Shown: positions 48,193 through 61,211, counted from the first letter of the stretch. The stretch: 64,000 bases of DNA from Azolla caroliniana (GCA_043228905.1 JBHGNT010000007.1:18414001-18478000), one strand, 5' to 3'. Program-made: numbers and translations. The notes: generated by a model from the sequence alone, not told the origin.

Positions 48193-48257
48193 GTCCCCTT
48201 CGGGGGACATCATTGGTTCATGGCATCGACATGTGAAGCAATTGTGAAATTTCTTTT
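48193..48257 (+). ncRNA. U6-headed chimeric unit, array unit 3
   Basis: It is identical to the unit-2 chimera: U6-type promoter, U6 5' hairpin, foreign body, T4 end. Confidence 0.45.
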
Positions 48258-51104
48258 GGTCGTTGATCGTTATATATGTCATGACAAATCAACTCTCCCC
48301 ATCCCAATCTTCAAGGTACTCATGAGCTCAACACTATGACATGCTAATGTTTCATTATGCAGCCTAAATCACCAATCGGATTGACTCTTCCCATCATGAT
48401 GGTCAAGGAACTAAGCTTGATATTGTGACATGCTAATGTGTCATTATAGAGGACAAAGTTTAAAATTGTGAGAGGTTTTCAATCGCTCCATTTGCTTGTG
48501 GTTCCAATTTGGGAGGTTTTTTATTCCTCGTTGTGATCTCCATCTTCATGGCTTCTTTTTTTCCAAAAACCATCTCCATGGCATTCAATAAGAGGACTTA
48601 TGGTATGGAAAGGAATTTTTGGAAAAGTAAGAGAATAGGCTCAAAAATTGATGATCCATACTTCTTCACCAATAATCAAGCTTTTGTTGCTAGGTCGCTA
48701 TACATTATTCTCCTCATTGCTACTTATAAGCTGTATTTAGTTTGAGATATTTGAATGTTGGATAAGTTAAACTCTTTGTTATTCGTTAGGAAGCCATTTT
48801 TTGGATGCACCTTCCATACCCTACACTTCTCAAGACATGAGTCTAAATAGCTTTTTAGCAGTTTCTTCTTACTGATCTCGTGATTTAGATAATGAGAAAA
48901 TAGCTCATGTTTTCTTATCTTCCATTTGAACTTAGCAAATAGATTTAAGGAAGCCATACCATAGTTTTTTGGGGGGGGCACCTACCCAATATGACAATCT
49001 AATTGAATTTTGGGATTTACATTTTATGCATGTGATTTTGAAGGCAAGTTAGTATACTTATATTCATTGTAGGTGCCAATTTAATAAGAACAAGTTAAAT
49101 GAAACTTATTTCTACATTCTACCCTTTTTAATCTAGCATAGCCATAAACATGGCTAATTGAATTTTTTTGGGAGAATTTTCTCGTGACTCATGCACTCAC
49201 ATGGTCATCTTCCTTGTGATTCTAGGAATTTTTACGTGCTCTTCCTCTTCATGTGATAGCAACACACGAGCCTTTGTGTGGTGTAACACGTAAACCTTCT
49301 ATGTGTCGCAACTACCAATATCCCTCGGCATTTGGAAACAACTTTACCCAAAGGGCTTAAGATTCCATCCAACTAGGTACCTAGGGACTCGATATCATGA
49401 TTTCGACTCCCCCCATCCATCCATTTTCTTTTACTTGTATTTTGTTGTCCAAGACTAAGATTTGTTATCTTAATAATTGTGCCACGAACCTCATGAAATC
49501 ATCAAGACGTTCTGATGTTGAACACCACAATGTGAGGATCTCAAATTCTGTCTCGCGAAAAATTAAGAGAATAATTCACGTAGATGCTTTTGTTGTGCAT
49601 AATTAAGAGAATAGTGGGCAAAGCTCAAAAATGTGTGCACAACAGAAGCTCTTTTTATTTCAAGACCTTTTTATGTGGGATAAGTTAAACTTTTGTCATT
49701 AGTTAGGAACCCATTTTTTTAGATGCACCTTCCATACCTGACACTTCTCAAGATTTGAGTGTAAAGCTGTTTAATACGGTTAGATTACATGATGACACAT
49801 TAGCTTCACACAATACCAAGCTTGATTCCTCGAAGAGATTGAACAAACTTGATTGCTATCCACCTTCGTGACATATTTCTTATGAACTTATGACCAATTA
49901 CCATAGCAGCTATCACAATTGTTTCATTTAATGTTGATCCAATGAATCAATGTAGATTCAAAGCCCAAACACCTCTTCGTAGTATATACTAAATGCAAGA
50001 AGAAAGCATTGTGCACCTGTAGCTGTGAGAAATTTTGGAAGCTATGTTACACTTGGTTTTTCCACATTGAGTGGTTGTGGGATGTGGGTTTCAACAAACA
50101 AGCAACGAACTTTGTATCGATAATCTCAAGGCAACGATCATAAGGTCACATTCATGTGATCTTCATCTCTATCTTCATGTTCTTGTGTCGTTCCCAACAT
50201 CTCCTCCCGTTGCTCCCAACTTCCTGAGTTTCTAGCCCCGTCACTTCCGGTTCCAAGTTTGTAGCCCGTCGCTCGTAGCCCCATCATCCATGCTCTATCC
50301 GAGTCCGTGGTTCGTGTGTCCATGATAGTAATGTTTCATTATGTATCCTAACAATGAGTGGGCTAAAGGACCAATAAGTCACAAACAAAATGAGCCCAGA
50401 AATGGATGCAAAAGCATGTCTTCAAGCAATTACATAAGTAGAGGATCAATAGATCAACAAGAAAATTGCAATACGGATGAGTAAACAAGTAATGCAATTT
50501 CATTCATTGAACAACTATGGTCACTATTGCCTATAGCCTTGTAAGGAATTTGAAATTTAGGTCTTTTGATGTCCCAATAATTATTAATAGAGCTTTTCTA
50601 TCAGCGATAAATCATAGAGGAATCAAAATGCCTTGTTGAATGCAAAATCACTAGGAGAACTTTCGAAAGAAGAACTAGAAAACAATTTAGGAAAACGAAG
50701 AGTAGCATAGCTTCTTGCATTTCTCAATTACATCCCTACAATGTGGCATTCTTGCATTGTGTGAATATGCACAAAAAATACAAAAGAGGTGCTTTCGACA
50801 CATCAAGCAATTGTAAAGCTTCTTTTGATCGTTGCACAAGAAATCGCAAATCGATCAACTCTTCCGATCCGAACTGAACTTGAGATTGCGACACACGGAA
50901 TGTTTCATTATGCAACCTAAGCATGGGCTCTATAGAGAGGACAAAGTTTAATAATTATGAGGTTTCATTTGCTCCATTTGTTTGTGGTATGAAAATTGGA
51001 AGGTCTTTCATTCCTCAATAGTTATCTCCATCTCCATTACATACAAGTTACTTAGTAGTAGTCCAATCAGTCTTCTCCATACATAGCAATAGTTATGGAA
51101 GGCA

Positions 51105-51205
51105 AAATAAGCTCAGAAATGTGTGCAATGTATCTTCACTAGTAATCAAGGTAATTCTGCAGCCAGGCTTGGCTGCCATGCACTCTGATCTCTTCATTGC
51201 TGATC
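51105..51205 (-). ncRNA. Family A small RNA unit A11
   Basis: It is identical to A9 and A10 by eye, in the next module. Confidence 0.55.
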
Positions 51206-51615
51206 AGAGTCCTTTGTTCTTGACTAATATATATGCTTGCTTTAATTTGAGACTTCTGAATGTGGGATAAATGTAGATAGGGAAGCCATTGTCTGGATGC
51301 ACCTTCCACACACACTCTGCACTTTCTCAAGACCTGAGTCTAAAAAGCTTTTCAACATTTCCTGTTTTTGCTATCTCATAGCTCAATATCAGAGATTTGA
51401 ACTAGTGATTATTGACAGTACAGCATATGCACTTTAATTTACATGTTATGTTTTGGTAAGTGTATATGTATAATGTATGTATGTCTACATGTACATGGTG
51501 CTGCTATGGATGTATAATATGTATGTCACATGTGTTTGAGGTGTCCCACATGCAAAGACAGACAGAAACCCTAATGCAATATATAAAACTATGGGAGGGA
51601 CATCCATTTCTCTTT

Positions 51616-51680
51616 GTCCCCTTCGGGGGACATCATTGGTTCATGGCATCGACATGTGAAGCAATTGTGAAATTTCTTTT
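51616..51680 (+). ncRNA. U6-headed chimeric unit, array unit 4
   Basis: It is identical to the unit-2 and unit-3 chimeras. Confidence 0.45.
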
Positions 51681-54532
51681 GGTCGTTGATCGTTATATAT
51701 GTCATGACAAATCAACTCTCCCCATCCCAATCTTCAAGGTACTCATGAGCTCAACACTATGACATGCTAATGTTTCATTATGCAGCCTAAATCACCAATC
51801 GGATTGACTCTTCCCATCATGATGGTCAAGGAACTAAGCTTGATATTGTGACATGCTAATGTGTCATTATAGAGGACAAAGTTTAAAATTGTGAGAGGTT
51901 TTCAATCGCTCCATTTGCTTGTGGTTCCAATTTGGGAGGTTTTTTATTCCTCGTTGTGATCTCCATCTTCATGGCTTCTTTTTTTCCAAAAACCATCTCC
52001 ATGGCATTCAATAAGAGGACTTATGGTATGGAAAGGAATTTTTGGAAAAGTAAGAGAATAGGCTCAAAAATTGATGATCCATACTTCTTCACCAATAATC
52101 AAGCTTTTGTTGCTAGGTCGCTATACATTATTCTCCTCATTGCTACTTATAAGCTGTATTTAGTTTGAGATATTTGAATGTTGGATAAGTTAAACTCTTT
52201 GTTATTCGTTAGGAAGCCATTTTTTGGATGCACCTTCCATACCCTACACTTCTCAAGACATGAGTCTAAATAGCTTTTTAGCAGTTTCTTCTTACTGATC
52301 TCGTGATTTAGATAATGAGAAAATAGCTCATGTTTTCTTATCTTCCATTTGAACTTAGCAAATAGATTTAAGGAAGCCATACCATAGTTTTTTGGGGGGG
52401 GCACCTACCCAATATGACAATCTAATTGAATTTTGGGATTTACATTTTATGCATGTGATTTTGAAGGCAAGTTAGTATACTTATATTCATTGTAGGTGCC
52501 AATTTAATAAGAACAAGTTAAATGAAACTTATTTCTACATTCTACCCTTTTTAATCTAGCATAGCCATAAACATGGCTAATTGAATTTTTTTGGGAGAAT
52601 TTTCTCGTGACTCATGCACTCACATGGTCATCTTCCTTGTGATTCTAGGAATTTTTACGTGCTCTTCCTCTTCATGTGATAGCAACACACGAGCCTTTGT
52701 GTGGTGTAACACGTAAACCTTCTATGTGTCGCAACTACCAATATCCCTCGGCATTTGGAAACAACTTTACCCAAAGGGCTTAAGATTCCATCCAACTAGG
52801 TACCTAGGGACTCGATATCATGATTTCGACTCCCCCCATCCATCCATTTTCTTTTACTTGTATTTTGTTGTCCAAGACTAAGATTTGTTATCTTAATAAT
52901 TGTGCCACGAACCTCATGAAATCATCAAGACGTTCTGATGTTGAACACCACAATGTGAGGATCTCAAATTCTGTCTCGCGAAAAATTAAGAGAATAATTC
53001 ACGTAGATGCTTTTGTTGTGCATAATTAAGAGAATAGTGGGCAAAGCTCAAAAATGTGTGCACAACAGAAGCTCTTTTTATTTCAAGACCTTTTTATGTG
53101 GGATAAGTTAAACTTTTGTCATTAGTTAGGAACCCATTTTTTTAGATGCACCTTCCATACCTGACACTTCTCAAGATTTGAGTGTAAAGCTGTTTAATAC
53201 GGTTAGATTACATGATGACACATTAGCTTCACACAATACCAAGCTTGATTCCTCGAAGAGATTGAACAAACTTGATTGCTATCCACCTTCGTGACATATT
53301 TCTTATGAACTTATGACCAATTACCATAGCAGCTATCACAATTGTTTCATTTAATGTTGATCCAATGAATCAATGTAGATTCAAAGCCCAAACACCTCTT
53401 CGTAGTATATACTAAATGCAAGAAGAAAGCATTGTGCACCTGTAGCTGTGAGAAATTTTGGAAGCTATGTTACACTTGGTTTTTCCACATTGAGTGGTTG
53501 TGGGATGTGGGTTTCAACAAACAAGCAACGAACTTTGTATCGATAATCTCAAGGCAACGATCATAAGGTCACATTCATGTGATCTTCATCTCTATCTTCA
53601 TGTTCTTGTGTCGTTCCCAACATCTCCTCCCGTTGCTCCCAACTTCCTGAGTTTCTAGCCCCGTCACTTCCGGTTCCAAGTTTGTAGCCCGTCGCTCGTA
53701 GCCCCATCATCCATGCTCTATCCGAGTCCGTGGTTCGTGTGTCCATGATAGTAATGTTTCATTATGTATCCTAACAATGAGTGGGCTAAAGGACCAATAA
53801 GTCACAAACAAAATGAGCCCAGAAATGGATGCAAAAGCATGTCTTCAAGCAATTACATAAGTAGAGGATCAATAGATCAACAAGAAAATTGCAATACGGA
53901 TGAGTAAACAAGTAATGCAATTTCATTCATTGAACAACTATGGTCACTATTGCCTATAGCCTTGTAAGGAATTTGAAATTTAGGTCTTTTGATGTCCCAA
54001 TAATTATTAATAGAGCTTTTCTATCAGCGATAAATCATAGAGGAATCAAAATGCCTTGTTGAATGCAAAATCACTAGGAGAACTTTCGAAAGAAGAACTA
54101 GAAAACAATTTAGGAAAACGAAGAGTAGCATAGCTTCTTGCATTTCTCAATTACATCCCTACAATGTGGCATTCTTGCATTGTGTGAATATGCACAAAAA
54201 ATACAAAAGAGGTGCTTTCGACACATCAAGCAATTGTAAAGCTTCTTTTGATCGTTGCACAAGAAATCGCAAATCGATCAACTCTTCCGATCCGAACTGA
54301 ACTTGAGATTGCGACACACGGAATGTTTCATTATGCAACCTAAGCATGGGCTCTATAGAGAGGACAAAGTTTAATAATTATGAGGTTTCATTTGCTCCAT
54401 TTGTTTGTGGTATGAAAATTGGAAGGTCTTTCATTCCTCAATAGTTATCTCCATCTCCATTACATACAAGTTACTTAGTAGTAGTCCAATCAGTCTTCTC
54501 CATACATAGAATGAATGAGGCTATGGAAGGCA

Positions 54533-54632
54533 AAATAAGCTCAGAAATGTGTGCAATGTATCTTCACTAGTAATCAAGGTAATTCTACAGCCAGGCTTGG
54601 CTGCCATGCACTCTGATCTCTTCATTGCTGAT
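54533..54632 (-). ncRNA. Family A small RNA unit A12 (right edge of the array)
   Basis: USE ATCCCACAT (54688-54696 complement) and ATAAATT TATA (54653-54661). Boxes ATGAAGA, GTGAAGA and CTGA and a T4 run at 54532-54535. The hairpin is GGCAGCC-AAGCC-TGGCTGT. The promoter differs from that of A8 to A11 in several bases. It shares the flank word GAATGAATGAGGC with A8. Confidence 0.55.
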
Positions 54633-54699
54633 CAGAGGCCTTTGTTCTTGTCTAATTTATATGCTTGCTTTAATTGGAGACTTTTGAATGTGGGATAAA

Positions 54700-56430
54700 T
54701 GTAGATAGGAAAGCTGGATGCACCTTCCATAGACTCTGCACTTCTCATGACCCGAGTGTAAAAAGCTTTTTTAACATTTTCTGTTTTTGCTATCTCATGG
54801 CTCAAGATCAGAGATTTGAACTAGTGATTATTGACAGTACAGCATATGCACTCTAATTTACATGTTATGTTTGGTAACTGTATATGTATGTATGTCTACA
54901 TGTACATGCTGCTGCTATGGATGTATAATATGTATGTCACATGTGTTGGAGATGTCCCAAATGCAGAGACAGACAGAAACCCTAATCATATCTATGTGTT
55001 CCAAGTAAATGCATACTTTAAATTGCTACAAGGATTGTGTTTGTATGGTGAAGAAAATTGTATCTTATGGAGATCTAATAATGATCTCACACTCTATACC
55101 ATCATTATATCAATAAGAATAACCAAAAAAACTCCCAAATTTTAGACCACCATAAGGGAAGTGAGTGAATTTTGTTTTGGACAATTACCTATTCCTATAT
55201 GTATGCATGCTTCATTTCTTTCTGGATGACTGGATCAATCCATTGAATAGTCACCGCGATGCAGAATGGCCTATGATCGAAACAACTTTCAGAATTGATT
55301 GATTTTGTTGATGCAATGGACCGGAATCAAATCTAAGGACAAACACCTCTATATAATATGCAGAATATGTTCATCATCCATTACAAGAATGAGGCAAGAT
55401 ATAATTGTTGAATGCAAGAAGTGACATCCCAATAATAAAAAATCCATGTTTTGTGGTTGTGGATATCAAACAAAGCTAATAATCCACATATCTCAATCAA
55501 TTGTGGCCAAGAGGAGGACCAAATTTCCTTCCACAATGGCAATGGCCACGAGGTGGGTGAACTGCACAATCTCGTTGGGCACTAAAGAAAACCACAATAT
55601 TAAGTTTTTGCAAAATATCATGTATGCATGGAACCATACCTTAGGTAACTAACTATGCACGGATGGAACCATACCTTAGGTAACTAACTATGCACGGAGT
55701 TATACCTTGGGTAAGTAACTATGCATGGAGCTATACCTTAGGCAACTAAGGGAGCAATGAAGAAGTACAAAACGTCAAGATTGAATGGATACTAAGGCTC
55801 GAGCTCAAGCTAGGTGGAAGCCTACAATGACATAATGCTCGCCTAGTTGCCAAAGGTTGCAATCTAAGTACAATGCAAAGACTCCAAGGGTACTTAGATT
55901 GGGTACTCTTGGATTCATTTGTCCAATCTTCTATACATCATAATCCATCAAATCCACATTCAAACTACTTTTCTAAATGGAGATTTCGATACCATGATCC
56001 GGTCTCCATAATTCCATGATCCAGCTAATCGCGACTATGTCTGTCTTCTAGCTATAATACATAAAATAGACATTCAACACAAGGTTTTCTAAATTTGAAA
56101 TTAAGACATTCAACATGCTGTGGCTATCCTTCTAAACATCATAATACATGATACAGACATTGAAAAATCCTTTCAATAATGGAAATTTAGATCTGATGTT
56201 GATGTGGAACAACCTCTTTATTCCAAGATCCATACATCCATACCATGAGAAATTAGATGAATCTTGTGACTTGCATGAAAGCCCTTGTTTAAAATACCCA
56301 ATTAAAATCAATAAAACAATTAAGATCCTCCTCTTTCATCTATAATGCTTGATGTAGATGAAGTTCAATTAACTTCACAAACTATGCTTTCCATCCACTA
56401 TGGGGTAAAAACGGAGAATGAAGATAGAAG
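54700..56430. other. No gene recognised; decayed module edge and minisatellite
   Basis: At about 54950 the U6-type USE of the array module recurs in mutated form (TCCCAAATG) without a U6 hairpin. A tandem repeat of about 30-35 bp in four copies (55624-55749, shared ATACCTTAGG and AACTATGCA) follows. The frames are short and unrecognised. Confidence 0.55.
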
Positions 56431-56438
56431 TGGAGAAA

Positions 56439-56488
56439 AAAATTTGGACCATTTCTCGATTTGTGCGTGTCATCCTTGCGCAGGGGCC

Positions 56489-56520
<32 letters not shown>

Positions 56521-56540
56521 TCAGATGTCCCCGAAGGGAC
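56439..56540 (-). ncRNA. U6: U6 spliceosomal RNA gene 4
   Basis: This full-length U6 body agrees with genes 1 and 3. The promoter has TATATATATA (about 56562-56572) and USE AGTCCCACATAC (56599-56609 complement), 24-25 bp apart. The T-run is at the 3' end. It is likely functional. Confidence 0.95.
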
Positions 56541-56630
56541 AAAGATATAGTAATTCTCTGCAGATATATATATACTTCTATATCTTATGGGCCTTTGTAT
56601 GTGGGACTTATAATAGAATCCTTTGATGGA

Positions 56631-56661
56631 GCATTCATTCATTCATTCATTCATTCATTTC
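56631..56661. repeat. (CATT)n microsatellite
   Basis: About seven CATT units lie just upstream of the U6 gene 4 promoter. Confidence 0.9.
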
Positions 56662-56699
56662 ATAGGTTCTTTTAAGGCCCTTTGATTCTTCTTCTTGTA

Positions 56700-57640
56700 A
56701 CTTCTATGGGGTCACTCTCTAGTATATGCCAAGTGCAATTTGTGGTTCATGGTCACGATATGATTAGGGGGATATAGTATCCAAAATATTTGCTTGTGAA
56801 CTCGACAAACAGGATGATCCACCCATCCAGCCAATTGTGGCATATGATTCTATAATCATTGCCTTGGAGGCCAGTTTCCACAAAGTTTCGTAGCTCTCCT
56901 ATGGAAATCCCCCATTCCACAATGGCTTGATATGGAAAACCCAAAGTGCAAGATCGATTTCTTGCATCTCTCAATTACACCTCCACAATGTATTGTGCTT
57001 GCGTTTTTTTAGCAAATATACACAATAACAATAAGATGTGGTTGTGCTTTGGATTCTATGTTGGTTCGTTTTGTTGACAAAATCAAACAGTTGCGGCATA
57101 CAAGTACTAGTCATAATATGTCCACCAAGGTGAATACTCGATCAACTCCATTTCTCTAGCACACGATTACCATCTTCGTGACATATATTAATTTTATTGG
57201 ATAAGTTTATATTCCTCGCACATGTCATCTCTATAACATACAATCATAGTCCAATCTTCTCCATATATTATAAGGTGCTTGTGTCAAAAAGTGTAATAAG
57301 GTCGAAATTAGGTCAGAGTGGAATCCATGGCTTTTGACATATTACTATAACGATACAATGTGACATGTTTGAAGGGACAGGAGGCTCCTTGTTTGCATGC
57401 ATAGAGGAAACAATGGCCACCTAATGATAGGTTTTAGCTTAACCCACATGCAAATAGTTGAATTTATTAATTCCTATAAAATGTGGAAGATGAAGTTCAC
57501 TTAATTGTGAGGTGAGTGGTGCATAGTAGTTATAACCGAGCTAGGTGATTACCTTCAATATCATATGAAATCATGACCATACCCAACCTTGAGCTCAATT
57601 TGGTACCACTAAGGAATGTAATTCAATCAACAATCAATAA
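56700..57640. other. Inverted partial copy of the 19 kb / 37 kb block
   Basis: GATCGATTTCTTGCATCTC at about 56950 is the inverse of the word at 19200 and 37310, and neighbouring words follow in inverted order. No gene was found. Confidence 0.6.
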
Positions 57641-58807
57641 TGTTCCATTAATTTATAAGCTCTATTTAGTTTAAGACATTTGAATTTGGGATACATTAAA
57701 CTCTTTGTTATTAGTTAGGAAGCCATTTTTTGGGTGCACCTTGCATACCCTACACTTCTCAAGACATGAGTCGAAAAGCTTTTTAGCAATTTCTTCTTGC
57801 TGATCTCGTGATTTAGATAATGAGAAAATAACTCATGTTTTCTTTATATTCCATTTGAACTTAGCAAATAGCTTTAAGGAAACCCTACCATAGTGTTATT
57901 TTGGGGGGCAGGGGGGACACCTAGCCAATATGTCAATCTAATTGAAATTTGGGAATTACATTTTATGCATGTGATTTTGGATGCAGTTTACTATACTTAT
58001 ATTCATTGTAGGTGCCAATTTAACAATAACAAGATGAACGAAACTTATTTCTACATTCTACCCTTTTTGCCAAGCATTTTTTCCCGGCTCATGTACTCAC
58101 GTGGTCAACTTCCCGGTGACTCTAGGAATCTTCATGTGCTCTTCCTCTTCGTGTGATAACAACACACAAGCCTTTGTGTGGTGTAACACATAAACCTTCT
58201 ATGTGTCGCAATTACCAATAACTCTCAGCCTGTTGGGTATCAGATCCCTATGGATTAACATGAAAAGTGGAACCCGTAGATACAAAACACGAGCCTTTGT
58301 GTGGTGTAACAGATAAACCCATTTGTTCCGGGATGAATATCTTTGCACCACATAGCCACGAGAGTCCTAAGTATGCGGTTTATTTCACCTTAGTGGATGT
58401 CCCCCACAACAATTGTATGAAGCAACTTTACCCAAAGGTCCTAAAATTCCATCCATCTAGGTACCTAGGAACTTAGTGTCGCGACTTTGACTCCCCCCAT
58501 CCATCCATTTTCTTTTACTTGAAATTTGTTGTCCAATACTACGATTTTTTTATCTTAAAATTAGTGTCACGAACCTCACAAAATCCTCAAGACGTTAAGA
58601 TGTTGAACACCACCAAGATTTTCGTTTCGTGCTCGGAGTTTTTAAGGTAGAAGTTATTGTTGTGATCCTTAATTGAGACGCCAAATCATGAGATACAATC
58701 AAACTTTTTTTCCAAATATACAAAATCAATATAAGAAGATTACAACAAATTATAAAAATCATCATGATCAGTATTTGAAGGGTGCAACTAGTATTCTAGG
58801 ACTCTTA

Positions 58808-58908
58808 TATGTAACTGATCAATCCGCATACACAATTAAACGATATTGAAAGCATATCTTACTTTAATTTAAAGGGTTTATTAATTTTACAATGGTTGAA
58901 TGTGGGAT
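58808..58908 (-). promoter_or_regulatory. Family B promoter unit, TATA decayed
   Basis: USE ATCCCACAT (58900-58908 complement) is intact. The TATA position reads TTTAAATT. The core GTATGCGGATTGATCA is conserved. Confidence 0.4.
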
Positions 58909-59245
58909 AAGTTAAATCCCATCATTAGAACACCATTGTTTCTTGATTCATGCAAAAGCAAGCCTAGTAGAACTAGTATGTACAAATACTACTCCATACA
59001 TGTATCTACTACTAGCATCGATCACGTTTCTTTTTTATTTTCACTTGTAATACCAAGTTTAATGCAAAAACTTGATGGTTGCAACATGATTCCACTATAG
59101 TTCTGATCGTGATCTTCAAGGATTTGAGCTTAATGTTGTGTGACATGCTAATGTTTCATCATGAAACCTAAGCACAGGCAAGATGACAAAGTTTAATTGT
59201 GAGGTTCCTTGTGGTTCCAAATTTGGGAGGTTTTTGATTCCTCAT

Positions 59246-59664
59246 TGTTACAAGCATGACCATAATTTATCTCGTGGTAGCTTGTATCATATTATTTTAC
59301 ACACGAGAATAAAAGTGTGAGGGTTAACCAAGAGTGTCAAGAAGAGAAGATTACATGTAATCCTCGGAATTGAGACAACACATAAGGGCCAAGTGTGAAG
59401 TTATCTAAATGCCTTAGGTCTAGCCTATAAATATGAGGCCTAACTACCCTCATTAGATACAACATTCAACTACATCGAGACTCTTGTAGCAAGCGTACCA
59501 GTACCAAGTACGACTCGATGCCTCCGCTTCAATCCGTCTCGATCTCTCCGCTCGAGGGTGGTCGGGTGGATCAACACCTTTCTTTCGCCTTCTTTTTCTT
59601 TTGTACCTATCATTCTATCATTTATTTCCTTATTTCATGCCTACATTAGAAATCATCTCTAACA
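59246..59664 (+). mobile_element. Probable solo LTR inside family A flank
   Basis: This 419-bp insertion begins TGTTACAAGC and ends CTCTAACA, with TGTTA/TAACA inverted ends and CCTATAAATATGAGGCC as a promoter-like TATA. It interrupts the family A flank between GATTCCTCAT and CTCCATCTCCATGAC, which are nearly contiguous in other copies. No clean 5-bp target duplication is visible, and a few target bases seem lost. Confidence 0.55.
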
Positions 59665-60177
59665 CCTCCATCTCCATGACATACAATTATTAGAGTCCAA
59701 TCTCCTCCATACATAGTGGGCAAAGCATGTTTGGAAGAGTAAAACAAGCTCAAAAATATGTGCACAACAAAAGCTTTTTTTATTTCAATACCTTTTTATG
59801 TGGGATAATTTAAACTCTTGTAATTAGTTGGAAAGCCTCTCTTTTTTTATACACCCTACACTTCTCAAGACTTGAGTCTAAAGATGTTTACTATGGTTAG
59901 ATTACACGATGATATGTACATTAACATGACATTGTACCAAGCTCGATTCCTCGAAGAGGAGAAGCAAAGCTAATTGCATATCCACCTTCGTGACATATTT
60001 ATTATGAACTTATGACCAATGACCATAACAACTATCACAATTGTTTCATTTAAAGTTGATCCAATGAATCAATGTACATTCAAAGCACAAACACCTCTCC
60101 ATAGTATTTACCAAATGCAAGAAGGACACATTGTGAGAAATTCTAGAAGCTATGTTACACTTGGTTTCTCCACCCTT

Positions 60178-60493
60178 GTTGTAAAATACTTAGCAAAAAA
60201 TATGTGTAGAATACGTATTCTAAGTATTCTAAGTTTTAAAAAAAATACTTAGAATATGTATTTTATAGATAAAATACGTTAAAAACTTAGAATACTTGTA
60301 AGATATGTTAAATACTTCTTCAAATTTATAGTTTTTTTTTCCATTTTTTTAAAAATGATAAATAATTGTTAAATATGTAGAATATGTCAAATTTTAAAAA
60401 ACGGCAGTTCTAAAATGTAGAATACGTGTAGAATACTTCAAAGTACATATTCTAAAATGTACTCTAAACATAGAATACGCATTTTTTAACAAC
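60178..60493. mobile_element. AT-rich MITE-like insertion
   Basis: This 316-bp insertion begins GTTGTAAAA and ends TTTTTTAACAAC, an imperfect terminal inverted repeat. It contains many copies of TAGAATAC and its complement. The flanks TTCTCCACC and TTCTCCACA resemble a 9-bp target duplication, and the array module has the uninterrupted site at about 43217. Confidence 0.5.
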
Positions 60494-61110
60494 TATGTTC
60501 TCCACATTGAGTGATTGTGGGACGTGGGTTTCACGAGGCAAGCAACGAACTTTGTACTAAGGATAATATCAAGACAATGATCATAAGCTCAGATTCACGT
60601 GATCATAATCTCCATGCATTTGGATCAATCAATCATATTTTCCAAGCTCAAAAGTGCATATTGATGATGAACCCATTGCACTTGGCATACAAGCAAAAGA
60701 TAAAACAAGGACCTAGCAACATATGAATGTTGGTTGATCATATTTAATATTATGTCAACACAAACAAATCATGAGTTTGTGTCTCCCCCTCCTCTTCAAG
60801 CAACTTAATCAAGCTTTACATTTCGACATGTTAATAATGGTTTCATTATGTATCCTAACATTTCCACCCTGATCTTCAAGGAACTGAACTTGAGATTGTG
60901 AACCATGAATGTTTCATTATCATGCAACCTAAGCATGGGCTATACAGATGACAAAGTTTAATAATTAGGAGCTTTCAATCGCTCCATTTGTTTGTGGTAC
61001 CAAACAAAGTATGGAGGTCTTTGATTCCTCAATAGTGATCTCCATCTCCATGACAATACCGGTAGTAGTCCAATCTCATCCATACATATAGAGAGAACTT
61101 TTGGAAGGCA

Positions 61111-61211
61111 AAAAGTAAGCTCAGAAATTAGTGCAGCATTTCTTCATTAGTTGTCTGGATAGAAATGCAGCCGGGCATGGCTGCTATGCACCGATCCCCT
61201 CATTGCTGAAT
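61111..61211 (-). ncRNA. Family A small RNA unit A13 (box C/D-like)
   Basis: USE ATCCCACAT (61267-61275 complement) and TTATAAAA (61233-61240). C is weakened (ATGAGGG), C' is ATGAAGA and D is CTGA. Hairpin GCAGCC-ATGCC-CGGCTGC, T5 run at 61110-61114. It is well preserved despite the divergence of its surroundings. Confidence 0.52.

Larger units (their letters stand above)
40822..54532. repeat. Four-unit tandem array, 3,423-bp module, nearly identical units
   Basis: Units counted from family A genes are 40822-44258, 44259-47681, 47682-51104 and 51105-54532. The internal period is exactly 3,423 bp. Units 2 to 4 show no difference that I found by eye over long stretches. Unit 1 differs at a handful of sites before about 41540 (expanded GTAT repeat, one extra G in the U6 hairpin). 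Each module has one family A RNA gene, one U6-headed chimera and otherwise non-coding sequence. Repeated short ORFs in it are not supported as genes. Confidence 0.95.

Noticed and set aside
41663-54347. Sets of identical 60-100-codon frames in each array unit
   Set aside because: They repeat only because the DNA repeats. They overlap on both strands, have no domain, and are broken in the diverged copy at 57.6-61.5 kb.
40822-54532. CRISPR-like or satellite centromere array
   Set aside because: The unit length (3.4 kb), internal gene-like units and only four copies fit tandem gene amplification, not CRISPR or centromeric satellite.
18746-61211. Family A as 7SL, RNase MRP, U3 or telomerase RNA
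   Set aside because: I see no GAAAGTCC motif of RNase P/MRP, no telomere template (CTAAACCC) in the body, no SRP Alu-domain motif, and no match to the U3 5' end that I recall. The length of about 100 nt is too short for all of these.
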